From Streptomyces canus 299MFChir4.1 (GTDB lineage Bacteria > Actinomycetota > Actinomycetes > Streptomycetales > Streptomycetaceae): 64,000 bases of DNA. Where the stretch lies: positions 62,001-126,000 of the forward strand of contig NZ_KB911603.1 of the NCBI RefSeq assembly GCF_000383615.1. Direction: 5' to 3'. Positions 24,386-32,338 of the stretch are shown in pieces. A model generated the notes under the pieces. That model searched no databases, had not been told where the DNA came from, and saw only the letters and a program-made list of their open reading frames with translations. Position 1 is the stretch's first letter; each line of letters opens with the position of its first letter. The position numbers and the translations under genes are program-made.

Positions 24386-25423
24386 TCAGTCGGTGGTGGG
24401 CACCGCGACGGCGTGCCGCCGGTGCCATTGCAGCCGCACCCGGGCGCCCCGGTACGCGGCCACGTCCTCGGACGACGTCTCCAGGTTCTGCTGGAGCGCC
24501 GTGAGGCGGCCGCCGCCGTCGAGGTCGACCAGGAAGCGGGTGGCGTCCCCCAGGTAGACCACCTCGGCGACGGTCCCGGTGACGCCGGCGTGCTCCGGCT
24601 CCCCGGAGTCCGCGGACTCCTTCAGCACCCGGATCTTCTCGGGCCGCACGCTGAAGGTGCCCTGCGCGCCGACGATCCGCCGGGCGATGTCCCCGTCGAG
24701 GAGGTTGGACGTGCCGACGAAGGACGCCACGAAGGGGGTCGCGGGCCGTTCGTAGATCTCGGCCGGGGTGCCGACCTGTTCGATGCGGCCCCGGTGGAAC
24801 ACGGCGATGCGGTCACTCATCGTCAGGGCCTCCTGCTGGTCGTGGGTGACGAGGACGAAGGTGATCCCGACGTCCCGCTGGAGCGCCTTGAGTTCGACCT
24901 GCATCTGCTCCCGCAGCTTCAGGTCCAGCGCGCCGAGCGGCTCGTCCAGCAGCAGCACCCGGGGACGACCGACCAGCGCCCGGGCGAGGGCGACGCGCTG
25001 GCGCTGCCCGCCCGAGAGCTGGGCCGGCCGGCGTCTGCCGAAGCCCTCGAGGCGTACCTCGCCGAGCGCCTTGCGGGCCCGCACCAGCCGCTCCGCCTTG
25101 GGCACCCCGCGGACCTTGAGGGCGTAGGCGACGTTCTGCTCGACGCTCATGTGCGGGAAGAGGGCGTAGTCCTGGAAGACGGTGTGGACGTCCCGTTCGA
25201 AGGGCGCGAGGCCGGTGACCTCCTGCCCGGCGAGCTCGACGCGGCCCTCGGTGGGGGTCTCGAAGCCGGCGATCAGGCGCAGGACCGTCGTCTTGCCGGA
25301 GCCGGAGGGGCCGAGCACCGAGAAGAACTCGCCGTCCCGGATCTCCAGGTCGACCCCGGCCACGGCGGTCGTCTCCCCGAACGACTTTCGCAGACCCGAC
25401 AGCCGGATCGCGCTTCCCTCCAT
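24386..25423 (-). CDS. PotA-type ABC transporter ATP-binding protein
   Basis: A 345-aa ATPase with Walker A GPSGSGKTT (near residue 36), signature LSGGQRQR (near residue 135), Walker B VLLLDEPLGALD and switch FVLVTHDQQEA, followed by a TOBE-like C-terminal domain. ATG 25423 with AAAGG upstream is chosen. Upstream in-frame codons would add a Cys-rich tail overlapping the operator. It is the first gene of the PotABCD-like operon and diverges from the GntR gene. Confidence 0.88.
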   Translation of the reverse strand: MEGSAIRLSGLRKSFGETTAVAGVDLEIRDGEFFSVLGPSGSGKTTVLRLIAGFETPTEGRVELAGQEVTGLAPFERDVHTVFQDYALFPHMSVEQNVAYALKVRGVPKAERLVRARKALGEVRLEGFGRRRPAQLSGGQRQRVALARALVGRPRVLLLDEPLGALDLKLREQMQVELKALQRDVGITFVLVTHDQQEALTMSDRIAVFHRGRIEQVGTPAEIYERPATPFVASFVGTSNLLDGDIARRIVGAQGTFSVRPEKIRVLKESADSGEPEHAGVTGTVAEVVYLGDATRFLVDLDGGGRLTALQQNLETSSEDVAAYRGARVRLQWHRRHAVAVPTTD

Positions 25424-25461
25424 CGGCGGGAACCTTTCTGGCTCGCTCGGGCGTTGACCGA

Positions 25462-25492
25462 TTGAACAAAAACATATGAAGTCATAGTTCAA
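25462..25492. promoter_or_regulatory. nested inverted repeats between divergent promoters (candidate GntR operator)
   Basis: Outer arms TTGAAC (25462-25467) and GTTCAA (25487-25492) enclose inner arms TATGA (25475-25479) and TCATA (25482-25486). The site is AT-rich in a GC-rich region and sits midway between the PotA-like and GntR starts, where a divergent operator is expected. Assignment to the adjacent GntR protein is inferred. Confidence 0.6.
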
Positions 25493-25544
25493 AGCTCAAG
25501 GCCCCCTCGGGGTAAAGCTTGAGTCAACGTGCAAGGTGGTGGCC

Positions 25545-26285
25545 GTGAATCAGCAGCGCATCGACGGCGGCGCCCGCAGAGCCGTCTTCGCCCCGGTCGA
25601 CAACCGGGCACGGGTGGACGCGGTCGTGCGGCGGATCGGCGACGCCATCGAGCTCGGGCTGCTCGGCGACGGGGAGCAGCTGCCGGGCGAGAGCGAACTG
25701 GCCGGTCAGCTCGGGGTGTCCACGGTGACCCTGCGGGAGGCGCTGATGGCACTGCGCCAGCAGGGGCTCGTCACCACCCGCCGGGGCCGCGGCGGCGGCT
25801 CCTTCGTCTCGCTGCCCGAAGTCCCGGGCGAGGAACGGCTCAAGGCCCGTCTGCGCGGCTGGAGCACCGAGGAACTGCGCGACCTGGGCGACCACTGGGC
25901 CGCCCTCTCCGGTGCCGCGGCGCGGCTCGCGGCCGAGCGCACGGAACCCGAGGACCTCGTACAACTGCGGCGAACCGCAGCGGAGTTGGCACAGGCCGAC
26001 GAGGCGGCGGCGTGCAGTCGCCTCTACGGCCGCTTCCATGTGGAGCTGGCGGCGGCCGCGCAGTCGGCGCGCCTGACGCGGGAGCAGGTGGCGCTCCAGA
26101 CGGAGGTCGGGGCGCTGCTGTGTCTTGTGCTCGGGGACGGCGAATATCGTGAAGAGGTGTCCGAGCGACTGCGATTCGTCATCTCGGCCGTGCAGGATGG
26201 GGCCCACGAATCGGCCAGGGAGCCGGCCGAGCGTTGCGTCCGGGAGTCGACGGCACGGCTGATCGCCCTGCGTCTGACGCTGTAG
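25545..26285 (+). CDS. GntR-family regulator, FCD subfamily
   Basis: A 246-aa regulator. GTG 25545 is chosen because AAGGTGG precedes it by 5 nt; GTG 25536 would overlap that site. The winged HTH is at about residues 15-80 (LPGESELAGQLGVSTVTLRE, then RRGRGGGSFV). The C-terminal helical ligand domain (about 100-240) resembles FCD, but the canonical Asp-His metal ligands are sparse (RFHVELAAAAQS, one clear His), so the ligand site may be atypical. It is divergent from the PotABCD-like operon and followed 39 nt later by the Cache protein, so it probably controls both. Confidence 0.82.
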   Translation: MNQQRIDGGARRAVFAPVDNRARVDAVVRRIGDAIELGLLGDGEQLPGESELAGQLGVSTVTLREALMALRQQGLVTTRRGRGGGSFVSLPEVPGEERLKARLRGWSTEELRDLGDHWAALSGAAARLAAERTEPEDLVQLRRTAAELAQADEAAACSRLYGRFHVELAAAAQSARLTREQVALQTEVGALLCLVLGDGEYREEVSERLRFVISAVQDGAHESAREPAERCVRESTARLIALRLTL

Positions 26286-26324
26286 CCGCGTCGCTCGACG
26301 GTCCCCGTCTCCCGGAGGGCAGCC

Positions 26325-27083
26325 ATGGGCCTCGTGACGGCAATGCTCGACAAGGCGCCGGAGGAGTCGGTCGCGGCGCGGGTCCGCTCGGCCGTCGAGA
26401 CGGTCTTCGAGGCCGTGGCCGCGACGCGTGCGGACACCACGGCCCTGCTGGCACGCGTGGCCGCCGAGGGCCGCCGCCCGGCCACCGTCGACCTGGCCGC
26501 CCTGCGCCCGGGTCTTCATCTACGGCTCGCCCGGCACGCGTTGGTGTCCGGTGTCGGCTTCGTCGCCGCGCCGGGACTGCTGACGGACGTACCCGCGTGG
26601 CTGGAGTGGTGGCAGACCGGCGCGGAGGGGGACGTACGGCCCCTGCTGCTCGACCTGGATCCCGAGCACTCGGCGTACGCCGACTACACGCACTGGGACT
26701 GGTTCGCGCTCCCCCGTGACACCGGGGAGCGGGCGGTGGCCGGACCGTACGTCGACTACCTCTGCTCCGACGAGTACAGCCTGACGCTGTCGGCGCCGGT
26801 CGAGATGGCGGGCCGGTTCGCCGGAGTGGCCGCCGCGGATGTGTACCTACGGCACTTCGAGGCGGCCGTCATGCCGATGCTGCACCAACTGCCGGGCCCC
26901 GCCCGTCTGGTGAACGCCCGCGGCCGGGTCGCCGCGTCCAGCGATCCGCGGCATCTGGTCGGCTCCCTCGACAAAGGTCCGGACTTCGCCGGGGCGTTGG
27001 CGACGGGCCGGACCGCGCGGGCCGACGGGGTGCGGCTGATCCCCTGCGCGGGGGTGCCGCTGGTGCTGGTGGTGACGGAGTGA
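26325..27083 (+). CDS. soluble Cache-domain protein without signal or membrane anchor
   Basis: A 252-aa protein with an N-terminal helical part (residues 1-60). A Cache-like ligand fold follows, with WLEWWQ, YADYTHWDWFALPRDTGERAVAGPYVD and SAPVEMAGRFAGVAAADVYL (near residue 165), the last being typical of sensing Cache domains. Cache domains are normally extracytoplasmic parts of kinases or chemoreceptors, but no transmembrane segment or signal peptide is seen here. It sits in one unit with the GntR regulator beside a polyamine-like importer. A role as a cytosolic amine sensor or buffer is a plausible inference. A hairpin terminator follows. Confidence 0.7.
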   Translation: MGLVTAMLDKAPEESVAARVRSAVETVFEAVAATRADTTALLARVAAEGRRPATVDLAALRPGLHLRLARHALVSGVGFVAAPGLLTDVPAWLEWWQTGAEGDVRPLLLDLDPEHSAYADYTHWDWFALPRDTGERAVAGPYVDYLCSDEYSLTLSAPVEMAGRFAGVAAADVYLRHFEAAVMPMLHQLPGPARLVNARGRVAASSDPRHLVGSLDKGPDFAGALATGRTARADGVRLIPCAGVPLVLVVTE

Positions 27084-27097
27084 GCCGAGACGGGCGG

Positions 27098-27125
27098 CCC
27101 CGTGGAACACCCTTGCTCCACGGGG
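27098..27125. terminator. intrinsic hairpin between converging genes
   Basis: CCCCGTGGA (27098-27106), 10-nt loop, TCCACGGGG (27117-27125). The perfect 9-bp stem lies between the Cache gene and the converging MmyB-type gene and could act in both directions. Confidence 0.7.
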
Positions 27126-27178
27126 ACCGACGATTACTGACGAGGCGCCGTCGACGACCTGAACGCCGACGGTGCCCG

Positions 27179-27829
27179 TCAGGCCTTGGGGGTGGGCACC
27201 ACCGTGAGATGAGCCGTGGCGCGCCGCGGACGGCGCCTGGTGGGAGCCGGGCGGAGCACCAGCGTCAGGCGGGTGTAGCCCAGGTCGCGCAGAGTGCGCG
27301 GGGTCTCGTCGACGATCCGGCAGTCGGTGGCGCCCCAGCGCGGGTCCGGGTGGACGAGCGGGCGTACGGAGCCGTCGTGCTCCACGGCCTCTTCGCCGAC
27401 CGCGCGGATCCAGTGCGGCAGGCCGTGCCGGTAGGCGGCGTCCATGATCGGGTCCTGGGCGATGTCCCGGCGGATCGCCTGGAGGCCGTGGTCGTGGCCG
27501 TGGCGCTCCACCGCTGCCGCGAAGTGCGCGAGCATCGGCAGACACCAGCGCGACTCGTGCTCGCCGAGGACACTGCTCGCGTCGGGGTGGAAGAGGACGA
27601 AGCGCAGGAAGTTGTCACCGGGCATGGCCGTCGGATGCGGGCCCACGGCACGGAAAAGTGACGCGAAAGCGGTGTTGGCGAGAACGACGTCCCAGCGGTG
27701 GTCGAGGACGACGGACGGGAAGGGGACGGCTTCCAGGAGCGTGGCGTAGTCCTGAAGATACGCCCGGGCTTCGAGCCCCTCGGGGACGGGCCGCAGTTCC
27801 GACCGCTGCCCACCTGCCTGATATGCCAT
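27179..27829 (-). CDS. stand-alone MmyB-like ligand-binding domain protein, no HTH
   Basis: A 216-aa protein matching the C-terminal ligand-binding domain found in Xre/MmyB-type Streptomyces regulators. It has the PAS-like VVLDHRWDVVLANTAF (near residue 42), PGDNFLRFVLFHPDAS and RWGATDCRIVDETP. The usual N-terminal helix-turn-helix is absent: only about 25 residues precede the domain. ATG 27829 is chosen because a TTGACA/CAGGAT promoter lies just upstream. The longer frame from 27895 would start ahead of the transcription start. It may act as a ligand sink or as the partner of a separate HTH protein. The stop is followed by a terminator toward the Cache gene. Confidence 0.75.
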   Translation of the reverse strand: MAYQAGGQRSELRPVPEGLEARAYLQDYATLLEAVPFPSVVLDHRWDVVLANTAFASLFRAVGPHPTAMPGDNFLRFVLFHPDASSVLGEHESRWCLPMLAHFAAAVERHGHDHGLQAIRRDIAQDPIMDAAYRHGLPHWIRAVGEEAVEHDGSVRPLVHPDPRWGATDCRIVDETPRTLRDLGYTRLTLVLRPAPTRRRPRRATAHLTVVPTPKA

Positions 27830-27875
27830 CGGGAGGTCACCCCTCTTGCCTATGCGGCCTTCACGCGGCCCCTTG

Positions 27876-27905
27876 ATCCTGCTGTCCCGGAGCAAGTCGT
27901 GTCAA
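27876..27905 (-). promoter_or_regulatory. promoter of the MmyB-domain gene
   Basis: On the minus strand TTGACA (27905-27900), an 18-nt spacer and CAGGAT (27881-27876) match the Streptomyces HrdB-type consensus. The inferred transcription start is about 40 nt before the ATG at 27829. Confidence 0.5.
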
Positions 27906-27943
27906 CTATCGTGGCATTCCGCAGCGGTTGACGGCTGAAATTG

Positions 27944-27957
27944 GCCACAGTTGTGGC
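27944..27957. promoter_or_regulatory. palindrome upstream of the HTH/peptidase pair
   Basis: GCCACA-GT-TGTGGC is a perfect 6-bp inverted repeat in the divergent region. An 8-bp palindrome GTTCGAAC follows at 27973-27980. Either could be the operator of the HTH protein that starts at 28054; this is inferred. Confidence 0.45.
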
Positions 27958-28053
27958 GAGACCTGGATGTGAGTTCGAACAACGGGCTACTCTCCGGGAA
28001 GTTCACGGCGACCGCCTGTGAGAAGTCGGGTGAGAGACGTAGGAGATCTGTCG

Positions 28054-28710
28054 GTGTCGGATGGCTTCGAGAGCCCGGACGACGCGGCAACGGTCGTGCT
28101 GACGGCCGTCGTCGCCCGCGTCACCGCACTCGCCGACCGGCTCGGCGTGCCGCACGCGCAGGTCTTCGACACCGGCCGGCTGTCCGTCGCCTCCGGTGTC
28201 CCCGAACCCGTGGTCAAGGCCCTGCTGAGCGGGCGCCCGGCGGGTGAACCGGACGTCCAGGCGCGGTTCCTGCAGCGGCTCGACCTGCTGCGCCGCACCC
28301 GGCTCAAGCCCAACGGGCGCAAGTACACCCAGCAGGAGATCGCCGACGGGGCGGGCATGTCCCGGCAGCAGGCGGGCGCCCTGATCAACGGCGACCGGCG
28401 CCCCACCATGGAGCACTGCGACGCCATCCAGCGGTTCTTCCGCGTGCACGCCGGCTTCCTCACGGCCGAGGACCCCGAGGCGCTCGCGGGTGCGCTGCAG
28501 CACACCGAGCAGGAGCTCCTGCACAAGCTCGCCGACCGGGAACGGGAGGCCGCGGCGGCCGCCCGCGACCCGCTGGAGCGGCTGCTGCAGGACCACGGTG
28601 TGCGCGGGATCGCCTGGCGGGCCGCGCAGCTGCCGACCGACCAGCACCGTGACAAGGTCGCCGAGTGGCTGGACATGCTCCTGGAGAGCGTCAAGCGGCC
28701 CGAGTCCTGA
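28054..28710 (+). CDS. XRE-type helix-turn-helix regulator paired with an ImmA/IrrE peptidase
   Basis: A 218-aa protein. GTG 28054 follows AGGAG with 8-nt spacing. An upstream ATG at 28018 has no such site. After an unassigned N-terminal third comes the HTH (YTQQEIADGAGMSRQQAGAL, near residues 90-115) with GDRRPTMEHCDAI. The charged C-terminal helices (HTEQELLHKLADREREAAAA) could form a coiled coil. A zinc-peptidase gene follows 14 nt downstream. In ImmR/ImmA and DdrO/IrrE systems the peptidase cleaves the regulator to derepress genes, which is the model suggested here. The target genes are unknown. Confidence 0.8.
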   Translation: MSDGFESPDDAATVVLTAVVARVTALADRLGVPHAQVFDTGRLSVASGVPEPVVKALLSGRPAGEPDVQARFLQRLDLLRRTRLKPNGRKYTQQEIADGAGMSRQQAGALINGDRRPTMEHCDAIQRFFRVHAGFLTAEDPEALAGALQHTEQELLHKLADREREAAAAARDPLERLLQDHGVRGIAWRAAQLPTDQHRDKVAEWLDMLLESVKRPES

Positions 28711-28724
28711 TCCGGGAGACAACT

Positions 28725-29273
28725 GTGGGCATCGGTAAGCACATGCGCCGCCTGAGCGGCGAGTTGGTGGCGGAGCTGGAACTGGACACCCCGGCACGCC
28801 CCGAGGACCTCTACGGCGCCCTGTGCGACGCGATGAGCAGACGCCGGGGCCGCCCGGTCCACTTCCGTACGGCGCCCTTCCCGCCCGGCACGGCCAGCGG
28901 GCTGTGGCTCGACATGGCCGACCAGGACCTCGTCGTGATCGAGGAACGCACCGCCCCCGACCACCAGTTGGTCATCCTCGGCCACGAGCTGTGGCACATG
29001 AACGCCGGCCACTGCTCCCACCACGTCGAGGGCGCCGCGGTCGCCGCCCGCCTCCTCCACGACGACGCCGATCTCCAGGCCACCGTGCGCAAGGTCGCCG
29101 CACGCAGCCGCTTCGAGCTCGACGACGAGCGGGAGGCGGAGAGCTTCGGGCTGCTGCTGGCCAGCAAGTGCCGTACCTGGCTCGCGGGTTCACCGTTGCG
29201 CGGGCCGGTGCAGCGGGACCGGCTGGCGGGGCGGATCGAGGCCTCGCTGGGGTATCTGGGGCCGCAGGGCTGA
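28725..29273 (+). CDS. ImmA/IrrE-family zinc metallopeptidase-like protein
   Basis: A 182-aa protein with the zinc motif HELWH (VILGHELWHMNAGH, near residues 88-98) and a downstream acidic segment DDEREAESFGLLLA carrying the likely third ligand Glu. This is the IrrE/ImmA arrangement, as in DUF955 proteins. GTG 28725 has GGGAG 6 nt upstream. It is co-directional and probably co-transcribed with the HTH protein, its presumed substrate or partner. No signal peptide is present, so it is cytosolic. Confidence 0.82.
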   Translation: MGIGKHMRRLSGELVAELELDTPARPEDLYGALCDAMSRRRGRPVHFRTAPFPPGTASGLWLDMADQDLVVIEERTAPDHQLVILGHELWHMNAGHCSHHVEGAAVAARLLHDDADLQATVRKVAARSRFELDDEREAESFGLLLASKCRTWLAGSPLRGPVQRDRLAGRIEASLGYLGPQG

Positions 29274-29302
29274 GGGTGCAAGGGCTGAGGGTTCACCGAG
29301 CG

Positions 29303-30325
29303 TCAGGTCGCACTGCGTTCGCTGGCCTCCCTCAGCTCCCGCTCCCCACCGGGTGCCCACGCGCTCCCGGGGTTGCCCTCCCGCAACAGCTCCCGCCAGT
29401 GCTCCCGGCTCCAGTCCGCCGGGGCCGTGGTGGCCGTGAACTCCTCGACCAGGGAGACGAACCGGGCCGGGTCGGTGTGGAAGGGGAAGTGGCCCGCGCC
29501 CTCGAAGATCTCCAGACGGCTGCCGGGCATCGCCTCGTGCGCCCCGAAGGCGTGCTGTACGGGCACCACGCTGTCCCGGTCGCCCCACAGCAGCATGGTC
29601 GGCATGCCCTCGGTGAGATAGCAGCGGTCGAGCATGGTGACGACCTGGCCGCGCCAGTCGACGACCGCGCGCAGGGTGCGGATGAAGGCGTTGCGGGCGG
29701 TCTCGTCGGGCAGGGCGTCGACGAGGTTCAGCAGGTCCGGGGCGTCCTGGCCGAGATCGGTGTCCAGGAGCTTCATCAGGCGCACGGCGAGGCCGACCTG
29801 GAGCCGCATGCCGGGCAGCCGCAGTGAGGACAGCATCAGGTGGGCGCCGGGCAGGGACACCAGCCGCAGCACCGGGTTGACCTCACGGCCCGCCCCGCCC
29901 GCGCTGACCAGGATGAGCCGCTCGGTGCGCTCGGGGAACTGGTAGGCGAACTGCATGGCCACTCCCCCGCCCAGCGAGTGCCCGACCAGGGTGGCCGACT
30001 CGATGCCGAGGGTGGTGAGCAGATCACGGACGCCGTTGGCGTACGCGGCCACCGAGTAGTCGGCGCGCGGCTTGTCGGAGTCGCCGTGGCCGAGCAGGTC
30101 GGGGGCGATCACGGTGTGGGTGCGGGCGAGGTCGGGGATCAGTTCCGCCCAGGTCGCCGAGGAGTCGCCGATGCCGTGGATGAGGACGAGCGGCGGCCCT
30201 TCGCCCGCCCTGCGGAAGGCCCGGCGGTAACCGTGCACCACGCGGTACTGCAACGCGAGTTCCGCTTCGCCCACCGAGCGCAGCCGGACCGCGCGCACCG
30301 GGCGCCGGAGTGGGTCGTCGACCAC
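29303..30325 (-). CDS. alpha/beta-fold hydrolase
   Basis: A 340-aa hydrolase. GTG 30325 is preferred because GGGGAGG precedes it by 7 nt. The longer frame to 30403 begins with an unlikely charged leader. Core motifs are the oxyanion HGIGDSSATW (near residue 48), the nucleophile elbow GHSLGGG (near residue 115), the Asp in LWGDRDSVVP and the catalytic His in GAGHFPFHTDP. The cap region is of the usual size for epoxide-hydrolase or haloalkane-dehalogenase-like members, but the substrate is unknown. It converges with the HTH/peptidase pair, with 29 nt between the stops. Confidence 0.85.
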   Translation of the reverse strand: MVDDPLRRPVRAVRLRSVGEAELALQYRVVHGYRRAFRRAGEGPPLVLIHGIGDSSATWAELIPDLARTHTVIAPDLLGHGDSDKPRADYSVAAYANGVRDLLTTLGIESATLVGHSLGGGVAMQFAYQFPERTERLILVSAGGAGREVNPVLRLVSLPGAHLMLSSLRLPGMRLQVGLAVRLMKLLDTDLGQDAPDLLNLVDALPDETARNAFIRTLRAVVDWRGQVVTMLDRCYLTEGMPTMLLWGDRDSVVPVQHAFGAHEAMPGSRLEIFEGAGHFPFHTDPARFVSLVEEFTATTAPADWSREHWRELLREGNPGSAWAPGGERELREASERSAT

Positions 30326-30534
30326 GTGCTCACCCTCCCCTTCTCCTGGCCGCCGCTCGGCGGCAGCAAGCCCTTCCTCCCAGCGTAGGGCTGCTTTCCG
30401 CACGGTGATTTCGGTGAGGTTTCGCCTCCGCTAAGCGGGCGAACGAACCTGCGCGGAAGCCGGATTGTCAGTGGTGGGCGGCAAGCTGGAGATGCACACC
30501 CGTATGACCGACAACGACTTGGGGAGAGCCGCCG

Positions 30535-30774
30535 ATGCCCACCGCCGTACTGACCGACCGTGAGCGCACCGCCGTCCAGGCGTATCTGCGGCTGCTGCAC
30601 ACGGTCCGAGCCGCCTTCGACACCGCGTCCGGCCCGCCCGACACCGCCCGGCCACCGGTCGTCCCGCCGGCGGTCCTCGCCGAGGCCGAACAGGCCCTGG
30701 CGGACGCCGGCCTCGCGGGAAACGAGGAGGCGTTCTTCAGGCTGCTGAAGAGCTGGTGCCCGCCGGAGTTCTAG
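30535..30774 (+). CDS. small unrecognised protein, 79 aa
   Basis: Not recognised. ATG 30535 follows GGGGAGAG. The protein has two predicted helices: an N-terminal TDRERTAVQAYLRLLHTVRA and a C-terminal VLAEAEQALADAGLAGNEEA, separated by a Pro-rich linker, and it ends in FRLLKSWCPPEF. It has no signal or membrane segment. The good ribosome binding site and Streptomyces-like codon use suggest it is real. The stop lies 26 nt from the converging phosphopantetheinyl transferase. Confidence 0.65.
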   Translation: MPTAVLTDRERTAVQAYLRLLHTVRAAFDTASGPPDTARPPVVPPAVLAEAEQALADAGLAGNEEAFFRLLKSWCPPEF

Positions 30775-30800
30775 CGGGAAGGAAGGGGCGTGCCGTGCGC

Positions 30801-31481
30801 TCAGGCGTGCGGCACGGTCACCGAGGTCGCCACCAGGCCGTCCCGGACCATCCAGCGGCCCTGGAGGACGCCGCGCCGCTCGCCGCCCACCAGCGGGCCG
30901 GGGACGAGGAGTTCGACGCGGAGCGTGCCGCTGACGGGCGGTCCGGGGGCGACGACGATGTCGATGTCGGCCTCGGTGAAGTCCAGCCACGTCCGGGTGA
31001 GCGGGAACCACGCCTTGTAGACGGACTCCTTGGCGCTGAACAGCAGCCGGTCCCAGTGGACGGCGGGGTAGGCCCCGGCGAGTTCCCGCAGCCTGACCCG
31101 CTCCCCCGGCAGCGAGACGCTCTCCAGCACGCCCTCCGGGAGCGGCCCGTGGGGTTCGGCGTCGATCCCGAGGGAGGCCAGGTCGGCGGAGCGGACCAGG
31201 GCGGCGGCGCAGTAGCCGTCGCAGTGGGTCATGCTGCCGGTGAGCCCGGCGGGCCACCGCGGGGCGCCGCGTTCCCCTGGGAGGACCGGCTGCGGCGGCA
31301 CACCGAGCTTCTCCATGGCCCGGCGGGCGCAGGTCCGCACGACGGCGAACTCACGGCGGCGTTTGGGGACGGCGTGCGCGACGAGCGCGGCCTCCTCGGG
31401 GTACAGCGCGGCGTTCCCCGGCTCGTCGTGGCCGTGGACCTCGACGGCCACCACAGAGTCCGGCAGGAGTTCCTCGATCAC
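30801..31481 (-). CDS. 4'-phosphopantetheinyl transferase (Sfp/EntD type)
   Basis: A 226-aa enzyme starting at GTG 31481 on a GTGA overlap with the phosphoesterase. Conserved parts: RRREFAVVRTCARRAM (near residue 40), GSMTHCDGY (near residue 82), GIDAEPH (near residue 104, Mg-binding Asp/Glu) and the signature FSAKESVYKAWFP (near residue 150). This class transfers phosphopantetheine from CoA to carrier-protein serines of polyketide and peptide synthases. No synthase genes are in the window, so it probably serves clusters elsewhere. Pairing with a metallophosphoesterase is a recurring arrangement in Streptomyces, recalled from general knowledge. Confidence 0.9.
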   Translation of the reverse strand: MIEELLPDSVVAVEVHGHDEPGNAALYPEEAALVAHAVPKRRREFAVVRTCARRAMEKLGVPPQPVLPGERGAPRWPAGLTGSMTHCDGYCAAALVRSADLASLGIDAEPHGPLPEGVLESVSLPGERVRLRELAGAYPAVHWDRLLFSAKESVYKAWFPLTRTWLDFTEADIDIVVAPGPPVSGTLRVELLVPGPLVGGERRGVLQGRWMVRDGLVATSVTVPHA

Positions 31482-32338
31482 AGCGCGCCGACCTCCCTGG
31501 GCACGATCCGGCGCAGCCGGCCGGGCGGCTCCGTCCGCTTGCGCCACTCCCGCGGATAGCCCACCGACACCTCCTCGAAGCGGACGCCCTCGTGAAAGGT
31601 GGTCCGCGGGATGTGCAGATGGCCGTAGACCATGGTCTCGACGCGGAACCTGCGGTGCCAGTCGGCGGTCAGCGCGGTGCCGCACCACATGGCGAACTCG
31701 GGGTACCACAGGACGTCCGTGGGGTGCCGGTCCAGCGGGTAGTGGTTGACCAGGACGGTGGGCAGGTCGTCGGGGAGGGCGGCGAGTCTGCGCTCGGTCT
31801 CGGCGACCCGGGCCCGGCACCAGGCCTCGCGGGACGGGTAGGGGTCGGGGTGGAGCAGGAACTCGTCGTTGCAGACGATGCCGGTGCCGTGCGCGTACTC
31901 CAGGCCCTGCTCCTTGGTGGCGCAGCCGGCGGGCAGGAAGGAGTAGTCGTACAGCAGGAACATCGGGGCGACGGCGACGGGCCCGCCGGGGCCGTCCCAG
32001 ACCGGGTAGGGGTCCTCGGGGGTGAGGACGCCTAGCTGCCGGCACATGTCGACGAGGTGCTCGTAGCGGGCGACCCCGCGCAGGGTGACGGTGTCCTTCG
32101 GGTGGGTCCACAGTTCGTGGTTGCCGGGGGCCCAGACGACCTGGCGGAAGCGGCCGGCGAGGGTCTCCAGGGCCCAGCGGACGTCGGCGACGGTCTCGGC
32201 GACGTCACCGGCCACCAGGAGCCAGTCCTCGTCGGTGCCGGGGCGCATCCGCTCGACGAGGGAGCGGTTCTCGGGATATCCGATGTGCAGGTCGCTGACG
32301 GCCAGAAGCTGTGCCGTGCCACCGGCCGTAGACGTCAC
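31478..32338 (-). CDS. calcineurin-like metallophosphoesterase
   Basis: A 286-aa cytosolic protein. GTG 32338 is chosen because GGAGGGGGCGA precedes it and the domain begins at once (LLAVSDLHIG, residues 11-20). Metal-binding motifs: DLH, GDVAE (near residue 45), APGNHELW (near residue 69), VLVNHYPLD and the terminal YGHLH (near residue 245). The upstream in-frame extension to 32545 is rejected. It overlaps the phosphopantetheinyl transferase by 4 nt, so the two are coupled. It may hydrolyse a CoA- or pantetheine-related phosphate, but that is inference only. Confidence 0.85.
   Translation of the reverse strand: MTSTAGGTAQLLAVSDLHIGYPENRSLVERMRPGTDEDWLLVAGDVAETVADVRWALETLAGRFRQVVWAPGNHELWTHPKDTVTLRGVARYEHLVDMCRQLGVLTPEDPYPVWDGPGGPVAVAPMFLLYDYSFLPAGCATKEQGLEYAHGTGIVCNDEFLLHPDPYPSREAWCRARVAETERRLAALPDDLPTVLVNHYPLDRHPTDVLWYPEFAMWCGTALTADWHRRFRVETMVYGHLHIPRTTFHEGVRFEEVSVGYPREWRKRTEPPGRLRRIVPREVGAL

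Noticed and set aside
28054..29273. Classical toxin-antitoxin pair
   Set aside because: The second gene is an ImmA/IrrE-like peptidase and the first a 218-aa regulator. A derepression module explains them better than a toxin.
30325..30403. Longer N-terminus for the alpha/beta hydrolase
   Set aside because: The extra 26 residues are charged and unlike the fold. A good GGGGAGG lies before the internal GTG 30325.
30790..30810. GTGCCG...CGGCAC as a terminator between the small gene and the phosphopantetheinyl transferase
   Set aside because: The 6-bp arms lie partly inside coding sequence with a 14-nt loop. Too weak.
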